Shown here: in pieces, positions 1 to 11,401 of the stretch | Position numbering within the stretch: the first letter of the stretch is position 1 | How the letters are laid out: each line of letters starts with the position of its first letter | From: Theobroma cacao | Taxonomy: Eukaryota; Streptophyta; Magnoliopsida; Malvales; Malvaceae | Length of the DNA: 64,000 nt | Reading direction: 5' to 3' | Assembly: GCF_000208745.1 (NCBI RefSeq) | Contig: NC_030854.1 | Coordinates: forward strand, 32,751,491 to 32,815,490 | Translations under genes and position numbers: made by a program | The notes under the pieces: generated by a model | The model's input: the letters and a program-made list of their open reading frames with translations, nothing else | Told to the model about the DNA's origin: nothing | Databases searched by the model: none

Positions 1-1
1 T

Positions 2-175
2 AAAAGATTTGCGGAACAAGAGCAAGTTACCAATAATGGGGAGAAGAAGAGGCCCTGGCGGCAGGTTTCGAGAGGGTTTTCTTGTTTTAGTGAGATAGTT
101 GAAGATGAGTTTGAGGAGAACAGAGATGGAGATGGAGATGAAGATGAAGATAAAGAAGCACGCTACCATGGTTGA
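2..175 (+). CDS. 3' end of an unidentified gene (C-terminal 57 residues)
   Basis: An open frame enters from the left edge and ends at TGA 173-175. The 57 visible residues contain a basic stretch (KKRPWRQ) and then an acidic, Asp/Glu-rich tail ending in EARYHG. The GAT/GAA-rich codons form a short purine-rich repeat, so a low-complexity artefact is possible. No domain is recognisable in so short a piece. The frame has no internal stop, and the region downstream looks like an AT-rich 3' flank. It is convergent with the minus-strand gene at 2072-5323. Reading it as the end of a real protein is an inference. Confidence 0.4.
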   Translation, partial: KRFAEQEQVTNNGEKKRPWRQVSRGFSCFSEIVEDEFEENRDGDGDEDEDKEARYHG

Positions 176-2071
176 GAGAAACTGATTATATGGCTTCTGC
201 AGGAGATGCTGGGGATGTGTCCATATATATAAGAGGGAAGCCATATACCTGATTCCATCATTTCATATTTTAAGTTCATACGAGCACCACACTGGAGTTC
301 TTCAAACTACTATAAAAAATTATCAGACGACGAAATGTAGCTGATTCCATATAAGAATAGGAAGGGCAGTACTGGAGTTAGATGACTTGTCGTTTATGGC
401 AGCCGCACAAGTATTTGAGTCTTATCATTTTAGAGAAATTTAGTTCTGTTGTGCGCTTCTCTGAAGTTCACATTCATTGCATCAGGGAAAACATGATCCA
501 GGCCTATGCCCTGTCTTCATATTTTTCAAACTCTTGCCCTAAATAATGAATGCTAATTAATTTATGAAGGTTAAGCAAACCATATGATCAATTCACCTTC
601 AAGTTTAATATAACTTGAACTAGTTGAGTTGCAATGTAAACAACTTGTGCCCAAATTCATATATTGAGAATTAATTGCCACAATTTCAACTTTTAATTTT
701 GCTCATTAATTTAATCAAGTACAACTCTGAAGATGATTGTTATCTGTGTGACATTGTCTAACATGATTTTTTTTTTATACATGTGATCATAGTTACATAA
801 TGAGAAGTTTTTTTTTTCAATTATATAAATTCTCTTCTCTTATATCAAAATTCGAATTTAAAACTTTCAAAACTGTAAGTAATTAAATTTAAATCGTTAT
901 GATCAAGAAATCAAGAATGATTATAACTTGTAATTTAGAATGGTGACAAGAAAAGAATTTCGGCTTCTTAAATATACAAAACAAATAACTACAATGTCTG
1001 CAGCCCCTAGAGGTTAGAAGCCTGCAAATTCTTCTTAACACAAAAATCCAACACCCTAAAATCGGAATCAAAAACAGACGAAGATGCTTCCCAAATAAGC
1101 CAATTAGTTGTACTAGAAGCAGCTTAGAGGTAAACATTCAATAGCTGTATTTTTTTAATAAATTTTTTTGTTCAGTTTTGATTTATAGGGAGATAAAGAG
1201 TTTTAGTGAACTGGAAATTTAAGTTGTTAAATCAAAATACATATCATGTATTCAAATTTTATTCAATAAAAAATTTAAAAATATTATTTTTTTTTAATAA
1301 AATTAAAGATTATAGAACATAAATTGAAATATGATTATTTTTTAATTAGAATTCTCAGTATATGTATATATTTTTAAATAATATGTACATTTTTATATTA
1401 ACTTATTAATTAAAAATTAAAAATGATTTAAACAAAATTCAATTTTTTAATTTTTTATTTAAAATCTAAATCATTGAAATTTATAAAAATTAATTTTTCA
1501 CATTTCAATTTAAATAAATAAATAAATTTTTAATAATTAATTAAAATTAAATTTATAAAAGTGTATCGTCTTGTATCTTAACATACCTAATGTGTATTAT
1601 ATGATACACTTTCAATACTTGATCAAATATGATGCAATTATCGATACATTGTTTTTTATTAATATTATACCGTATCGTACACATATCACATATTGTACGA
1701 TATTCATAACTATGAATGAGACAGGAAAGACCAAGGCTCAAAACCTCACTTCTCACTTCTGAAACCATCACTCAAAAAAATAAAAAGAAGAGAGAGTAAT
1801 ATCAACCAAAACAGATCATAGTAATCTAGATACTGCACAGCATCTGAACTTAACATTTATGTTTCAGCAAAACTGAGAAATAGCATATACAAGTGTGAGT
1901 TGCAGAGGATAGCAGAATATACACTTGACATTAGTGAACGTATCATCATCAAAGCTGAAAAGGTTGACCTCTTGTTTTATAGGATATTCCATCTCCTCGA
2001 ATATGAATAGAAGCTATATTTAACTGAGAGAATCCAGCTAACCTGAGGATCTCCAGCTCGACTACCTAAGC
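176..2071. other. AT-rich intergenic region
   Basis: Strongly AT-rich sequence, especially 1140-1560, between two convergent transcription units. Only short chance frames are present. It presumably holds the 3' UTRs of both neighbours. No RNA gene or mobile element was recognised. Confidence 0.5.
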
Positions 2072-5000
2072 CTAATTTTTGCTCCCATCTGGTCCTTCTC
2101 TTATCATCAGATTGCTTGGACTTGAAAAAGTGTCTCCAGGAGCCTGGACAAGAGAAAAAGTTTTCAGCTTCTCCTGGATATGTGAGGCTTCTCCGCCTGC
2201 TGACTTATAGCACTTCCAAAATTACACAACTCCTCCTTGGCTGCCTGGTTAGGTATTAGAATTTCTCCCTCAATCTTCACATTCACGTGAAGACCAGTTA
2301 CATTAAAGAAAACAGATGGATAGCAGAAAAGCAAATTTCATAGCTAACCCAGTATGAAACCCCTAAGAATTTTTTTTATATATATATAAATTTTGATTAT
2401 CGCAAAACATGATAGCATCATGACGAAAGGCATGTTATTCACTAGATAAATGAAGAGGAGTGAAAAGAGGAGGAAAAGAAAGGGTGAGGGGCAGAAAATA
2501 TTTCATGTTTCATGCAAGCAAGTAAGCTTGCGCTGGAACAAGCTCGGCATTGGTAGAAGCTGAAAACACCAACATTACAAGTAAAACCATATCTTTTCTC
2601 ACCTAAACTACAGTAATGGATTGCGCAGGCAAAGGAGAGGATTTTAGGTTACATAATCGTGGTGTATGAACAAAATAATAAAGAAAGTGCAGCAAAATTA
2701 TTTTAACTTAGAAAAACTCACATTTTCACAGGAAATCTCAAGCAGACGCCTACTCATGCTCCTGATCATATCAGGAAGGGGGGCCACCACTCCATGACTT
2801 GAAACTGCACTTCCAGGCATAAAATTATCCCTCATGTCACACTCAGATTCATGCTGCGACGTAGTACATTGTGAACTATTTCCATCTCCTTTCTCAGGGG
2901 AAAGATGATTTCTAGAATTGTTCAATACATCACATGGTACAACCGAACTCAACATATTGATTGATGAGAACTTTTGAGGACTTTCAGTCATCAACTTGTC
3001 CATTCGGGTCTTTAGTTTTTGTATTCTTGACCGTAGCACTTCAATATTCCGAAGGATCTGTTCTGACCAAGTATCACCATCTCTAGATTTAAAAAATGGC
3101 CATCCACCAACATCATCATAGCCATTGATTGTTTTATTATCTGTAGAAATCATGAGATCGATTGTTTTATTACCTCCAAAAATCATGACATAGAAAGAAA
3201 ATGCACAAAATCCCCAATAATTAATGGAGAACTTTATTTTTTTTAAAGAAGATATATACAAATGTCAAACCTATAAAAAATAACCAGTAAACCTCTGAGG
3301 ACTTCTTAAATAATGATAAATAAAAAAAGTATATTCTTAAATCAGTGATAAAAGAGACATATATAACAACAATTATCCATTATTAAGAGAGACTGAAACT
3401 CATAACGTCTAGGAGAATCTGTCATATCAATTTCATATTGGCTTCCTCAGAGATCATTTTCATTTTATCAGAGAAAACCAAATACAGTTTGAAAACTTCA
3501 AATCCACCAAAATCAACTTTGGAACCAACAGCATATTAATGAATAAAAAATTAGCCATAATTACTACTATAATAATTCATAAAAAGCAGAATTGAGGAAA
3601 TTCATGCAACTTATCAGAAGCAGAACTATGCACTAAATTATATATCAGTATTCTAAATAGTAAAAATTCAAGTTGATATCTTCATAATTGCTGATAAAAT
3701 GGAGCAGCCCATAAGTTCAGGTCTCACAGCCATCCACAGATGAAAAAGTTACAACTAGTTGGGTTATTAGCCAAACTTTAATTATATACTATACAACAAA
3801 GAAGTGCTTACAGATTACAATGTTTATATATTACATCCTCATCGGCTGGCTTTACACATAAGCTAAAATACAATCATATAAGTTGAAACAAAAGATAATT
3901 CTTACTTCTTACCTTCACCCCAATCATCATCCAGAGCAGAAGAAGCAACAACAGACTTCTTACTTTCTGAGAGGAGGGAAGAAAAACTTAATTAAATCTT
4001 TTTTTGTAAAATAAAAATCATATAGAGAATAATCATAAGCTTCATACCATAATAGGAGAATATATTATGATCAGACATGTATGATGCAACATCAGCAGTA
4101 TCTTCTACTCGTTTTCTTTTCTTCCTCTTCATTACTTCCTTCTTTTGAATTCTTGAAGGAAAAGCTTGCAACTCTGCATCAAAGCCTTGAAAGGTAACCT
4201 TTCCAAATTCAAACTGCTCGCTTTGACCATATTTGGCAAGTTCTCTCTCATACTTGAGTGCCTGAGACTTAAAGTCATGTAGTTTTACTTCTAACCATTT
4301 GCAGCGCCACATAAGAGGATGTATAAACCTCCTCCAGTGGTCTGTTAACCTTCTCTTCCTGGAGAATTTAAGAGAAAAAGCAAATTAAATGATCTGACAC
4401 ATAAACACACATCTAACCAAGAAAAAAAAAATGCACTTCACAAAGTGAACGATGATCAAGGACATTTTATTTGTTTCTAATTACTTTGCCTGCAAAATGA
4501 AGGAAAGAGAAATTCCATATGCATCAGTATGATTGCCTATAATCCACATTTGGTTAAATTGTAGGCAGCACCAAGTTCACCAGAATTTGTTCAATATCAG
4601 TAAAATGATAACTAGTTAGTGGAGCATGCAAGTTTTGAAAATCAATAATGTTCTTCATACACGGTTTCAGTAATTTGGAAGTCCTAGGAGACAAGCCATT
4701 CAAACTGAATTTTTCACAGAAAAGGAGACTCATGCATCGATAGAAGAACCTATTTGACCTCACATGAAAAATTTTGTCAAACTTCTGTTCGGAACTTTCA
4801 ACAGTAGGTACAGAAAGTAATTAAACATAGATTTCTAGAATTTATGGCAAATTAAAACAAATAAACAATAACAGTCCCCTAAAGAACAATTGATGCATCA
4901 ACTCGTTAATCATCAATACCATGTCTAAACAAGCATAAGCATAAGCTTAAAACACAAAAGAGTTCAAACAAAAGATTACCCCATCTGCAACGGTCCATCA

Positions 5001-5323
5001 CATCCATCAAACAACGATCTGAACAACCTTGTGTCGTACAGTGGTGATTCAACTTCAAGATCATCATTCACTACCAAACCATTCTCATCCCCTGATTCTG
5101 TGTCATCAAAAGAACTCGAATACTCAGTAGCATCCTGGCATTCAACATCAATCATCTCGAGCTCACTACAATTCATATGTTCCGTAACATCAACCTCTAC
5201 ATCCATGTTTCCTTGCACCCCCTTATCTTCTTGATTTTGAGCCAAGTTTCCTTTTTTCTTATTAGTCAAAACCACTTTCACTATGGCTTCGGATTTCTCT
5301 GTCAGCTTTAAGTCGGGTCCCAT
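2072..5323 (-). CDS. Conserved-looking plant protein of unknown function, five coding exons, 399 residues
   Basis: Exons (minus strand) 5323-4980, 4358-4048, 3966-3913, 3140-2722 and 2143-2072. All four introns (621, 81, 772 and 578 nt) have GT..AG ends, and the phases fit exactly: 1200 nt, one ATG at 5323 and a TAG at 2074-2072. The N-terminal 114 residues are acidic. Residues about 116-135 are rich in basic and aromatic residues (LTDHWRRF, WRCKW). MKRKKRKR at about 191-198 looks like a nuclear localisation signal. A short coiled coil is likely at about 262-288 (IEVLRSRIQKLKTRM). The rest is Ser/Asn-rich and probably disordered. I do not recognise a named family. The in-frame join across four introns is strong evidence for a real gene; exon 5 is the least certain part. 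A nuclear role is inferred from the basic cluster only. Confidence 0.7.
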
Positions 5324-5717
5324 AATTAAACTCTTAAGACACTCAACACCTTAACTCTGATTCTCAGTCAATTAGTCAATTTAAAACCTGTCAAAATTCA
5401 AATCACAGTATTTAAAAACTAAATATCTAACCAAAAAAATATTCTTTTTTTATTCAGAATTTCAATCTTTTTAAAAGGACCCTACTGATAAAAAATATAA
5501 GAACATCAAATTTAGAACAAACCCACCCAAAAAAAAAATTTCTTGCGTAAACTTTACAAAAAAGAAAAAGAAGAAAAGAAAAAGCCTTACAGAACAAGAC
5601 TGGAGTAAGAATTTTCCCAAAGACATGAACATTCAACTTCAAGAATACTGAAAGGAATCAAAAAAATAAACAAATTTCATAAACCCTTCAAAAGGGGGCA
5701 AAGAAAAAAAAATACCT
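5324..5717. promoter_or_regulatory. Upstream region of the five-exon minus-strand gene
   Basis: A-rich sequence directly upstream of the ATG at 5323. It should hold the 5' UTR and core promoter, but no convincing TATA box or binding site stands out. The LINE relic at 5718-6012 lies immediately beyond it. Confidence 0.3.
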
Positions 5718-6012
5718 TTGGATTGCGAGGGACCGGGCGGCGGTCAAAGTCTCGGTTCAAGGTCTGCTAATCATCTTGCTGATCGGCTTGCTAAGGGTGG
5801 AGTGATGCGGTCAGTGAAGCTACTGGTTGTCTTCTGGGGTTGGTTTGCTGTTCTGGTTTATTGTGTTCTTGTTTCTTTCTTGGTGATTGTTGGTTGCCGC
5901 TGGCGCTGTTGTTCTCTGTATTTTCTGGGTTCGGGACAAGCACTTTGCTGGTGTTTTTCCTTCCCTTTGGAACACTATTTCCTGCTTTTCAAAAGAAAAA
6001 AATTAAAAAAAA
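5718..6012 (+). mobile_element. 5'-truncated LINE, 3' tail only
   Basis: The + strand frame begins with residues resembling the end of a plant LINE RNase H domain (SANHLADRLAKGGV). It runs into a T/G-rich tail and ends in an A-rich run near 5990-6012. Extreme 5' truncation with an A-tail is typical of non-LTR retrotransposons. No target duplication was identified. The assignment rests on one short motif plus the tail. Confidence 0.5.
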
Positions 6013-6776
6013 GTCTGGTCTGCTTTTGATTTTGGCATCGGTTTTAAATTTCGTCGAAATCACCGAAATATCAGGAGCTTTCCCACTTTCCATTGATGGC
6101 GCCGTGTCGGTTTTACTTCTTTTCCTTCTTCAGATTTTCTCTCTCTCTTTTTTTTTAACTAAAAGCTTTTTCTTTTTTTTTTTCTGTTCTTTTTTAAAAC
6201 ATTTGCATTGCATAACTTAAATTAAAGAATAAAGAGATTTAATAAATTAATAAATAATATTAACCATTCATTTTTCCCTTATGTTGTAGTGCTTTATATA
6301 AAATCTAATTCTAAATTAATATCACATCGGATATACGTTATAGAATATTCAAATATCATTTAGGACAAAGTATATACTTATTTTAAATTAAAATATATTG
6401 CTTTTAAATAAAAACATAATTTAATCAAAGTTCTTTCTTTAATCTTCTTTAAGCTCAAATAAAGATAAACAAATAGGAAAGTAGTATATACACACTATAC
6501 CAGATATACACACACCTACACCCATTAGGACTACTAATCTACTAATATTACTGCTAGAATCAAACTCGATTAAAATCATTAAATCTTTAAACAAGAGTTA
6601 TATATAATTGTTTTGAAGGGAAAAAAATAACATATGATTATCATTACAATCATTTGGTTTAAATATATGAAATGCAGTCTTAGAAATTAAATTCTCAGTA
6701 AAAACAAATGATTTTGTTTTCTTTAGAAGTCTATGGCCCTAGGCTCAGTATGTAGTACCTGCATATGCCCTTTTAT
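6013..6776. other. AT-rich spacer
   Basis: Non-coding sequence between a LINE tail and a P450 relic. It is T-rich at 6120-6195 and A/T-rich afterwards. Nothing else was recognised. Confidence 0.4.
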
Positions 6777-7579
6777 TTAAAAGGTAGAGAAAATTAGGAT
6801 ATAAAGCAATAATTTTATCCAAAATCTTGGAAATAAATTGGCTTGCAATGGCTTCTTTATAGTCACTACAAACCCTTGCTTTGCCTCCATATTAAAATCA
6901 TCTCCATCCACAGCCTTCCATTCAAAAGACCAGACCGGATTTGCTACAAAATACTCCAAATGAAGCATGGCCAATGCATGCCCTGGACAAATCCTTCTTC
7001 CTGCACCAAACGGTATCATTTTAATCTCTTTACTCCTAGTTATATCAAATGTTTTCCCATCATTTTCATCGCTTAGAAACCTTTCAAGCTTGAATGACAT
7101 TGGATCTTCCCACACCTTAGGGTCCAATCCCATATCGCCTACAATGAAATTCACTGTTCCATATTGTGGCACAACATAACCATCCATAATAATATCTTCT
7201 GAGTTCTGGCAGTGCATGTGGCAACAAAAATGAACGCGGACGATGTCGCCTTAAACCTTCTTTAAGATCACTGCTTTAAGATATAACATCTTTTGCAAAT
7301 CATCTTGCTTCACGACATCCTCCCCATCTCCTATAACCCCTTCAATCTCCATTAACAATTTCTCTTGAATATGTAGATGCTTTACCAAATTTGGCAAATC
7401 CATTGCAACGTTAAGATTGTACTATGGGTGCCACCATTAATAAATTCTGAGCATATGTAATGGTTCCTATTCTCCTCTGGTAACTACAGACCCAACAATT
7501 TGTCAACATATGATAAGCGTAAGGCAGGATTATCATTAATCGGTTTCTCAGCTTTCTTTAGCCGCTCTTTTATTAATGG
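6777..7579 (-). pseudogene. Cytochrome P450 relic, CYP89A-like, C-terminal half
   Basis: The longest surviving frame (7217-6777) has the P450 haem-binding signature FGAGRRICPGHALA and the flanking AMLHLEYFVAN, which I associate with the plant CYP89 family. Further P450 pieces lie upstream in other frames: PLIKERLKKA and SYVDKLL near 7579-7500 (with an in-frame stop), the I-helix region SEFINGGTHST near 7451-7418, and the EKLLMEIEGVIGDGEDVVKQDDLQKM region near 7350-7280. The frame is lost after the I-helix tryptophan (about 7400) and again near 7230. The N-terminal half is absent, and an (AT)n repeat at 7585-7611 lies just beyond. The C-terminus has an unusual extension after NLFPRF. Clearly a non-functional haem-thiolate monooxygenase. 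Confidence 0.85.
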
Positions 7580-7690
7580 GATAAATATATATATATATAT
7601 ATATATATATTTTTGTTGTTGTCCTCCAGCTTGTAACATTTCGTCTCACATATATATATATATATTTTGTTGTCCTCCAGCTTCTAACAT
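7580..7690. repeat. (AT)n microsatellite with duplicated flank
   Basis: Two AT runs (about 7585-7611 and 7650-7664), each followed by the same unit containing GTCCTCCAGCTT..TAACATTTCGTCTCACA. The unit and its AT run were therefore duplicated in tandem. Confidence 0.8.
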
Positions 7691-8801
7691 TTCGTCTCAC
7701 AGCCTACAGTTATCATAACACCATCTTTGCCGCTCTTGGTCAAATAGAAATCATATAGGTTAAGATAATTATATAAATTATTTAATTAAAATTATTATAC
7801 AATATTATTACTTAATTATTTACAAAACTACCATTTATTGCCTAATCAGTATAATTATTGATTACTAAGCTTTAAATAAACTCAGTCACATGCTGCACAT
7901 GTTTTCAACACCAATCTTATAAATATATTTTTTTATTGAAATTGAGAGAAGAGAGATTCAAATCTTATTTTTTTAAGTAAAAAGATTATATATCAATCAA
8001 TGAGTCAAATGCTCGCTCGAATGCACCAATCTAGCAAATTAATCTCTCACGTACCAGTTCCAAGGTCTTCTAACAGCTTATGAGCTAAGTACTGAAGCTA
8101 GATACCGCAATGGAGGATGGATGATTTTCTTGGGTTGCAAATGCTGGTTAGGGTGCCATTGTGGTAGTCCTCACTTTAGGTTGCTTGTATGCTACTATAT
8201 TGATTGTGAGTGTGTCGCTGCTTGTTTTTAGAGTTCCTGGTAAGGCTGTAAGCCACTCTCTCCCTGGAATGAGGGTGATGCCAGCCGTTGTTTCTAGCTT
8301 CCATTCGTTACTGAAATCACCTCACTTTGTTTTTTTCTTTTTTAAAAATCCCAAATATATATATATATAATATAATATTTAGAACATTTGATTCTCTATC
8401 AAACATATATTCAAAATATAAATTAAAATAAAAAATATACATATTTAAAGAAAAATAATTGACATGGGAAAAGTAAAATTTTAATACATTATGCTTAAAT
8501 TTTTAAACCATACCAAATTCTCCTTTATATCCTTTTTATATATATGCGCAGTACACAACAAATGCACGTACGGTACGTACTACCACAGACATAAACTCAC
8601 TATTACTACTATATATTTTGAAATCAAGTAAAAAGATGGAGAATGTCTATTTGCTTGTATGGTTTCAAGTTTCAACGAAAGAAATGGGTTTTACAACTAT
8701 TTCTTGAATATGCCTTTCAGTAGAAAAAAAAATTAGTCATTAAGTAAACTTTTAAAAGCCTAGTATATAAACGTCATACAGAGGAAATTAAGAAAACTAA
8801 T
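7691..8801. other. Spacer between the two P450 relics
   Basis: AT-rich. A T/G-rich stretch at about 8100-8345 ending in T/A runs has the look of another degraded LINE tail but lacks any diagnostic motif. Nothing else was recognised. Confidence 0.35.
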
Positions 8802-8872
8802 CTAAAACCTTGGAAGTAAATTGGCTTTCAATGGATTCTTCATGGTCACTACGAACTCTTGCTTTGGTTGCC
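8802..8872 (-). pseudogene. Second CYP89-like P450 relic, last ~22 codons
   Basis: Minus-strand codons ending at TAG 8804-8802 give EFVVTMKNPLKANLLPRF and a stop. This matches the C-terminus of the relic at 6777-7579 (FVVTIKKPLQANLFPRF) but ends where a normal P450 would. Only this terminal piece remains, abutting the LINE fragment at about 8880. It shows that at least two tandem P450 copies once lay here in the same orientation. Confidence 0.7.
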
Positions 8873-8879
8873 ATATCAA

Positions 8880-9333
8880 TTATCAATGGTACTCCATATC
8901 TCCTGTTTTGTGAAGGGCTTTTCTAGCATTTCCATAGACTGTTAACTTAGCTTGTGGAAGTTCCCGTTGAACTCTTGTAAATGGGCATTAGTCCTCAAAT
9001 GGTACAGATTTTGAAGTGGCGTTTAATTTCATCTTTCATTGTGGTTAGATCATCCACCTCTCTCCCTCCTACCTTAATCCTGTTAATATAGTTTGCCCGT
9101 CTCCTTGCCAAAACAATGTTATGAAAATATGGAGTATTATTATCCCCTTCCAAGTACCATCGCACTCTTGATTTTTGCCACCAACTTCGCTGTTGGGCCC
9201 TTAGTAATTCCCTTAGATCAACTCTTAGCTTGGTAACCTTTTCCCATACCTCCCTACTTGCACTTTCAGATTGCATATCATGCTTCAGAACATGGATTTC
9301 CTCTTCCAATTTGTGTATCTTCTGTCTGCCCTC
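8880..9333 (-). mobile_element. LINE fragment, ORF2 between endonuclease and reverse transcriptase
   Basis: The minus-strand frame 9342-8995 has the linker typical of plant LINE ORF2 (SRVRWYLEGDNNTPYFHN, ARRRANYI). Near 8915, out of frame, is LEKPFTKQEIW, the usual start of the reverse transcriptase part. The reverse transcriptase is missing. The fragment continues across the solo LTR at 9334-11401 into the endonuclease at 11582-12052, so all belong to one element. Confidence 0.8.
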
Positions 9334-9474
9334 TGTAGACACCTAAAATAATATATATATATATATATATTTAATAATAAATAATAAAATAAACTAAAAT
9401 CTAAAAAAGTATATAAAAAAAAAAAAAGTATGCCCAGCCATCCCTTCAGCCATCCTTTTCTCCACCCACTACGC

Positions 9475-9553
9475 GTGATGGGGGTTCTGGCCACCAACTC
9501 TAGGGGGTGCCAGAACCCCATCACCGGGTTGTCCAAATTTTTGGACAACCCGG
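9475..9553. repeat. Two adjacent inverted repeats in LTR 1
   Basis: 9475-9524 pairs GTGATGGGG..TTCTGGC with GCCAGAACCCCATCAC. 9524-9553 is a perfect 14-bp stem (CCGGGTTGTCCAAA and its complement) around TT. Confidence 0.9.
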
Positions 9554-10277
9554 CTCCTTAAAACCACCTGCAACCTGCAAGAAAGAAAAAGAGGAGGAGC
9601 AAAAAAAAAAAGAAAGAGAGAAAGAGGAGAAGAGTGCGACGCCCCGGCAAAGAGAAAGAAGAGAAAGAGAAGAAGGGGGGAGCGGCCAGGAGAGAAAAAA
9701 GAAAAGAAAGAGAAAGAGAAGAAGAAAGAGGAAAAGAAAAAGAAAGAGAGAAGAAAAGGGGAGCGGCTGGGAGAAAAAGAAAGAGAAAAAAAGAAAGAAA
9801 AAAAGAAAAAAAAAGAAAAAAAAGAGAAAAAGGTTCAAACGGCATTGGGCTTTCTTTTTAAGGCAGAGAGATTTTTTTTTTTGGCTTTCAACAGCTCAAT
9901 TAATTGAAAAGCTTGGTGGGCTGTACATAAATTGTTTGGGTCATTGTTAGAATCCAAATCAGGTAAAAATCTAATCTTTTTTTTTTATGAATGCATTATG
10001 AATTATGTTACTTGGGTTTGGTCCAATTCATTTGATTGAATATGTAATTAGATGGCATAAAATTAAGCTAAATTATTTAGTATAGTGTTTTAAGATTTAT
10101 TTTAGATAATATTTTAAAGTATAGTATTAATAGTAAAAAAAAAAAAGAGAGGTTTAAATAGAAAAAAATATTTATAGTATAAATATATTAGATACTTGTA
10201 AGTATAATAAAATATAATTATTATAAAATTACAATGATTATTTTGAGTGACTCGATGATAGAATTTCACTTAAAAAA

Positions 10278-10373
10278 NNNNNNNNNNNNNNNNNNNNNNN
10301 NNNNNNNNNNNNNNNNNNNNNNNNNNNNNNNNNNNNNNNNNNNNNNNNNNNNNNNNNNNNNNNNNNNNNNNNN
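10278..10373. other. Assembly gap (96 N)
   Basis: Run of N inside the AT-rich middle of solo LTR 1. Confidence 1.
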
Positions 10374-11401
10374 TGTGGATTTCTTAGGTGCGGAGTTCAA
10401 AAGGATTTTCACCGAAGCGTCGGGATGAATCCAACTTCAGCACTCCAATACTCATTAACTCAAATAATCATTGCTAAAATAATAATATATATTAAGAAAA
10501 ATAAATCTACATAATATTACATTTAAATCTAGGTTAGTGTAGTTAGTTAATTAGCAAATAAATATCATTAAATAAAATTAAGTTAACCATTAATTTAATT
10601 AATTATTTATTCAACAAGTTATATAATCAAGTTAAATGTTAATCAACAATGTTAGTTAAAAGATACGGATCTAAATAAAAAATAGAAAAAAAACAAAAAA
10701 TAATAAATAATCCAAAATTTTTTAAACACATAATTGGGTGAATTATAAATCACCTAAATCAATAAACGCGTGCATGTAGATATCATCATTTTATCCTGTC
10801 ATAGCGTGCCACATTTATCTTGTAATGGTGCGAGAGTCCCGATGATGAGATTTCCCCGAGGAGCTTGTAGAGACGAGTTCTTCCGGGGATATCTCTAGGT
10901 TAGGAGAATTTCGAGACTTCACCAAAGCGTTGGGATGGTCTTCGAATAATTTTCCACTAAAAGATTACCAACTCCATCATTTAAAATAAACAAGTCATGA
11001 CATCATTTTACGCTCGCATCATGTGCATACGTAAAGCCAAATAAAAAACTCAGTCTGTCAATTTAATAAAAATTTAATTAATAAAGTAGGGATTAAATTA
11101 AGAAAAGGCTATATTAAGATAACTTAAGATTAAATGGTACCGTTCGTGGAACGGGCACCACGGAGGTGCTAACCCTTCTCCGTGCGTAACCGCACTCCCG
11201 AACCCATCTCTAAAAATGTAGACCAGTTCTCGTTCTTTCGACGGACCTAAAATTAATTTAGGACTTCGTCGATTAAGAATCGAGTTAATAGGTGACCAAT
11301 CACACCTTAGATAAAAAAAAAAGATTGGTGGCGGCTCCCACACAGATTTTAATTTTCGCCCGCGTCTGGCGGACGGGTTCACGGACCTGCACGTCACGAC
11401 A

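Larger units (their letters stand above)
9334..11401 (+). mobile_element. Solo LTR 1 of a Tat-type retrotransposon, TSD CCCTC
   Basis: Starts TGTAGACACC and ends CGTCACGACA, flanked by identical 5-mers CCCTC (9329-9333 and 11402-11406). It interrupts a LINE coding frame, so it is a secondary insertion. It carries two strong inverted repeats near its start (9475-9524 and 9524-9553), a purine-rich tract (9585-9835), and the conserved 3' part shared with the other LTRs (about 10770-11400). An assembly gap of unknown true length lies inside. No internal region remains, so this is a product of LTR-LTR recombination. Confidence 0.92.

Noticed and set aside
1553..1771. Overlapping frames on both strands as small genes
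   Set aside because: AT-rich intergenic sequence, no start context, homologue or domain.
9507..9950. Long Lys/Glu/Arg-rich frames on both strands
   Set aside because: They come from the purine-rich tract of solo LTR 1, which is open in several frames at once. No coding evidence.
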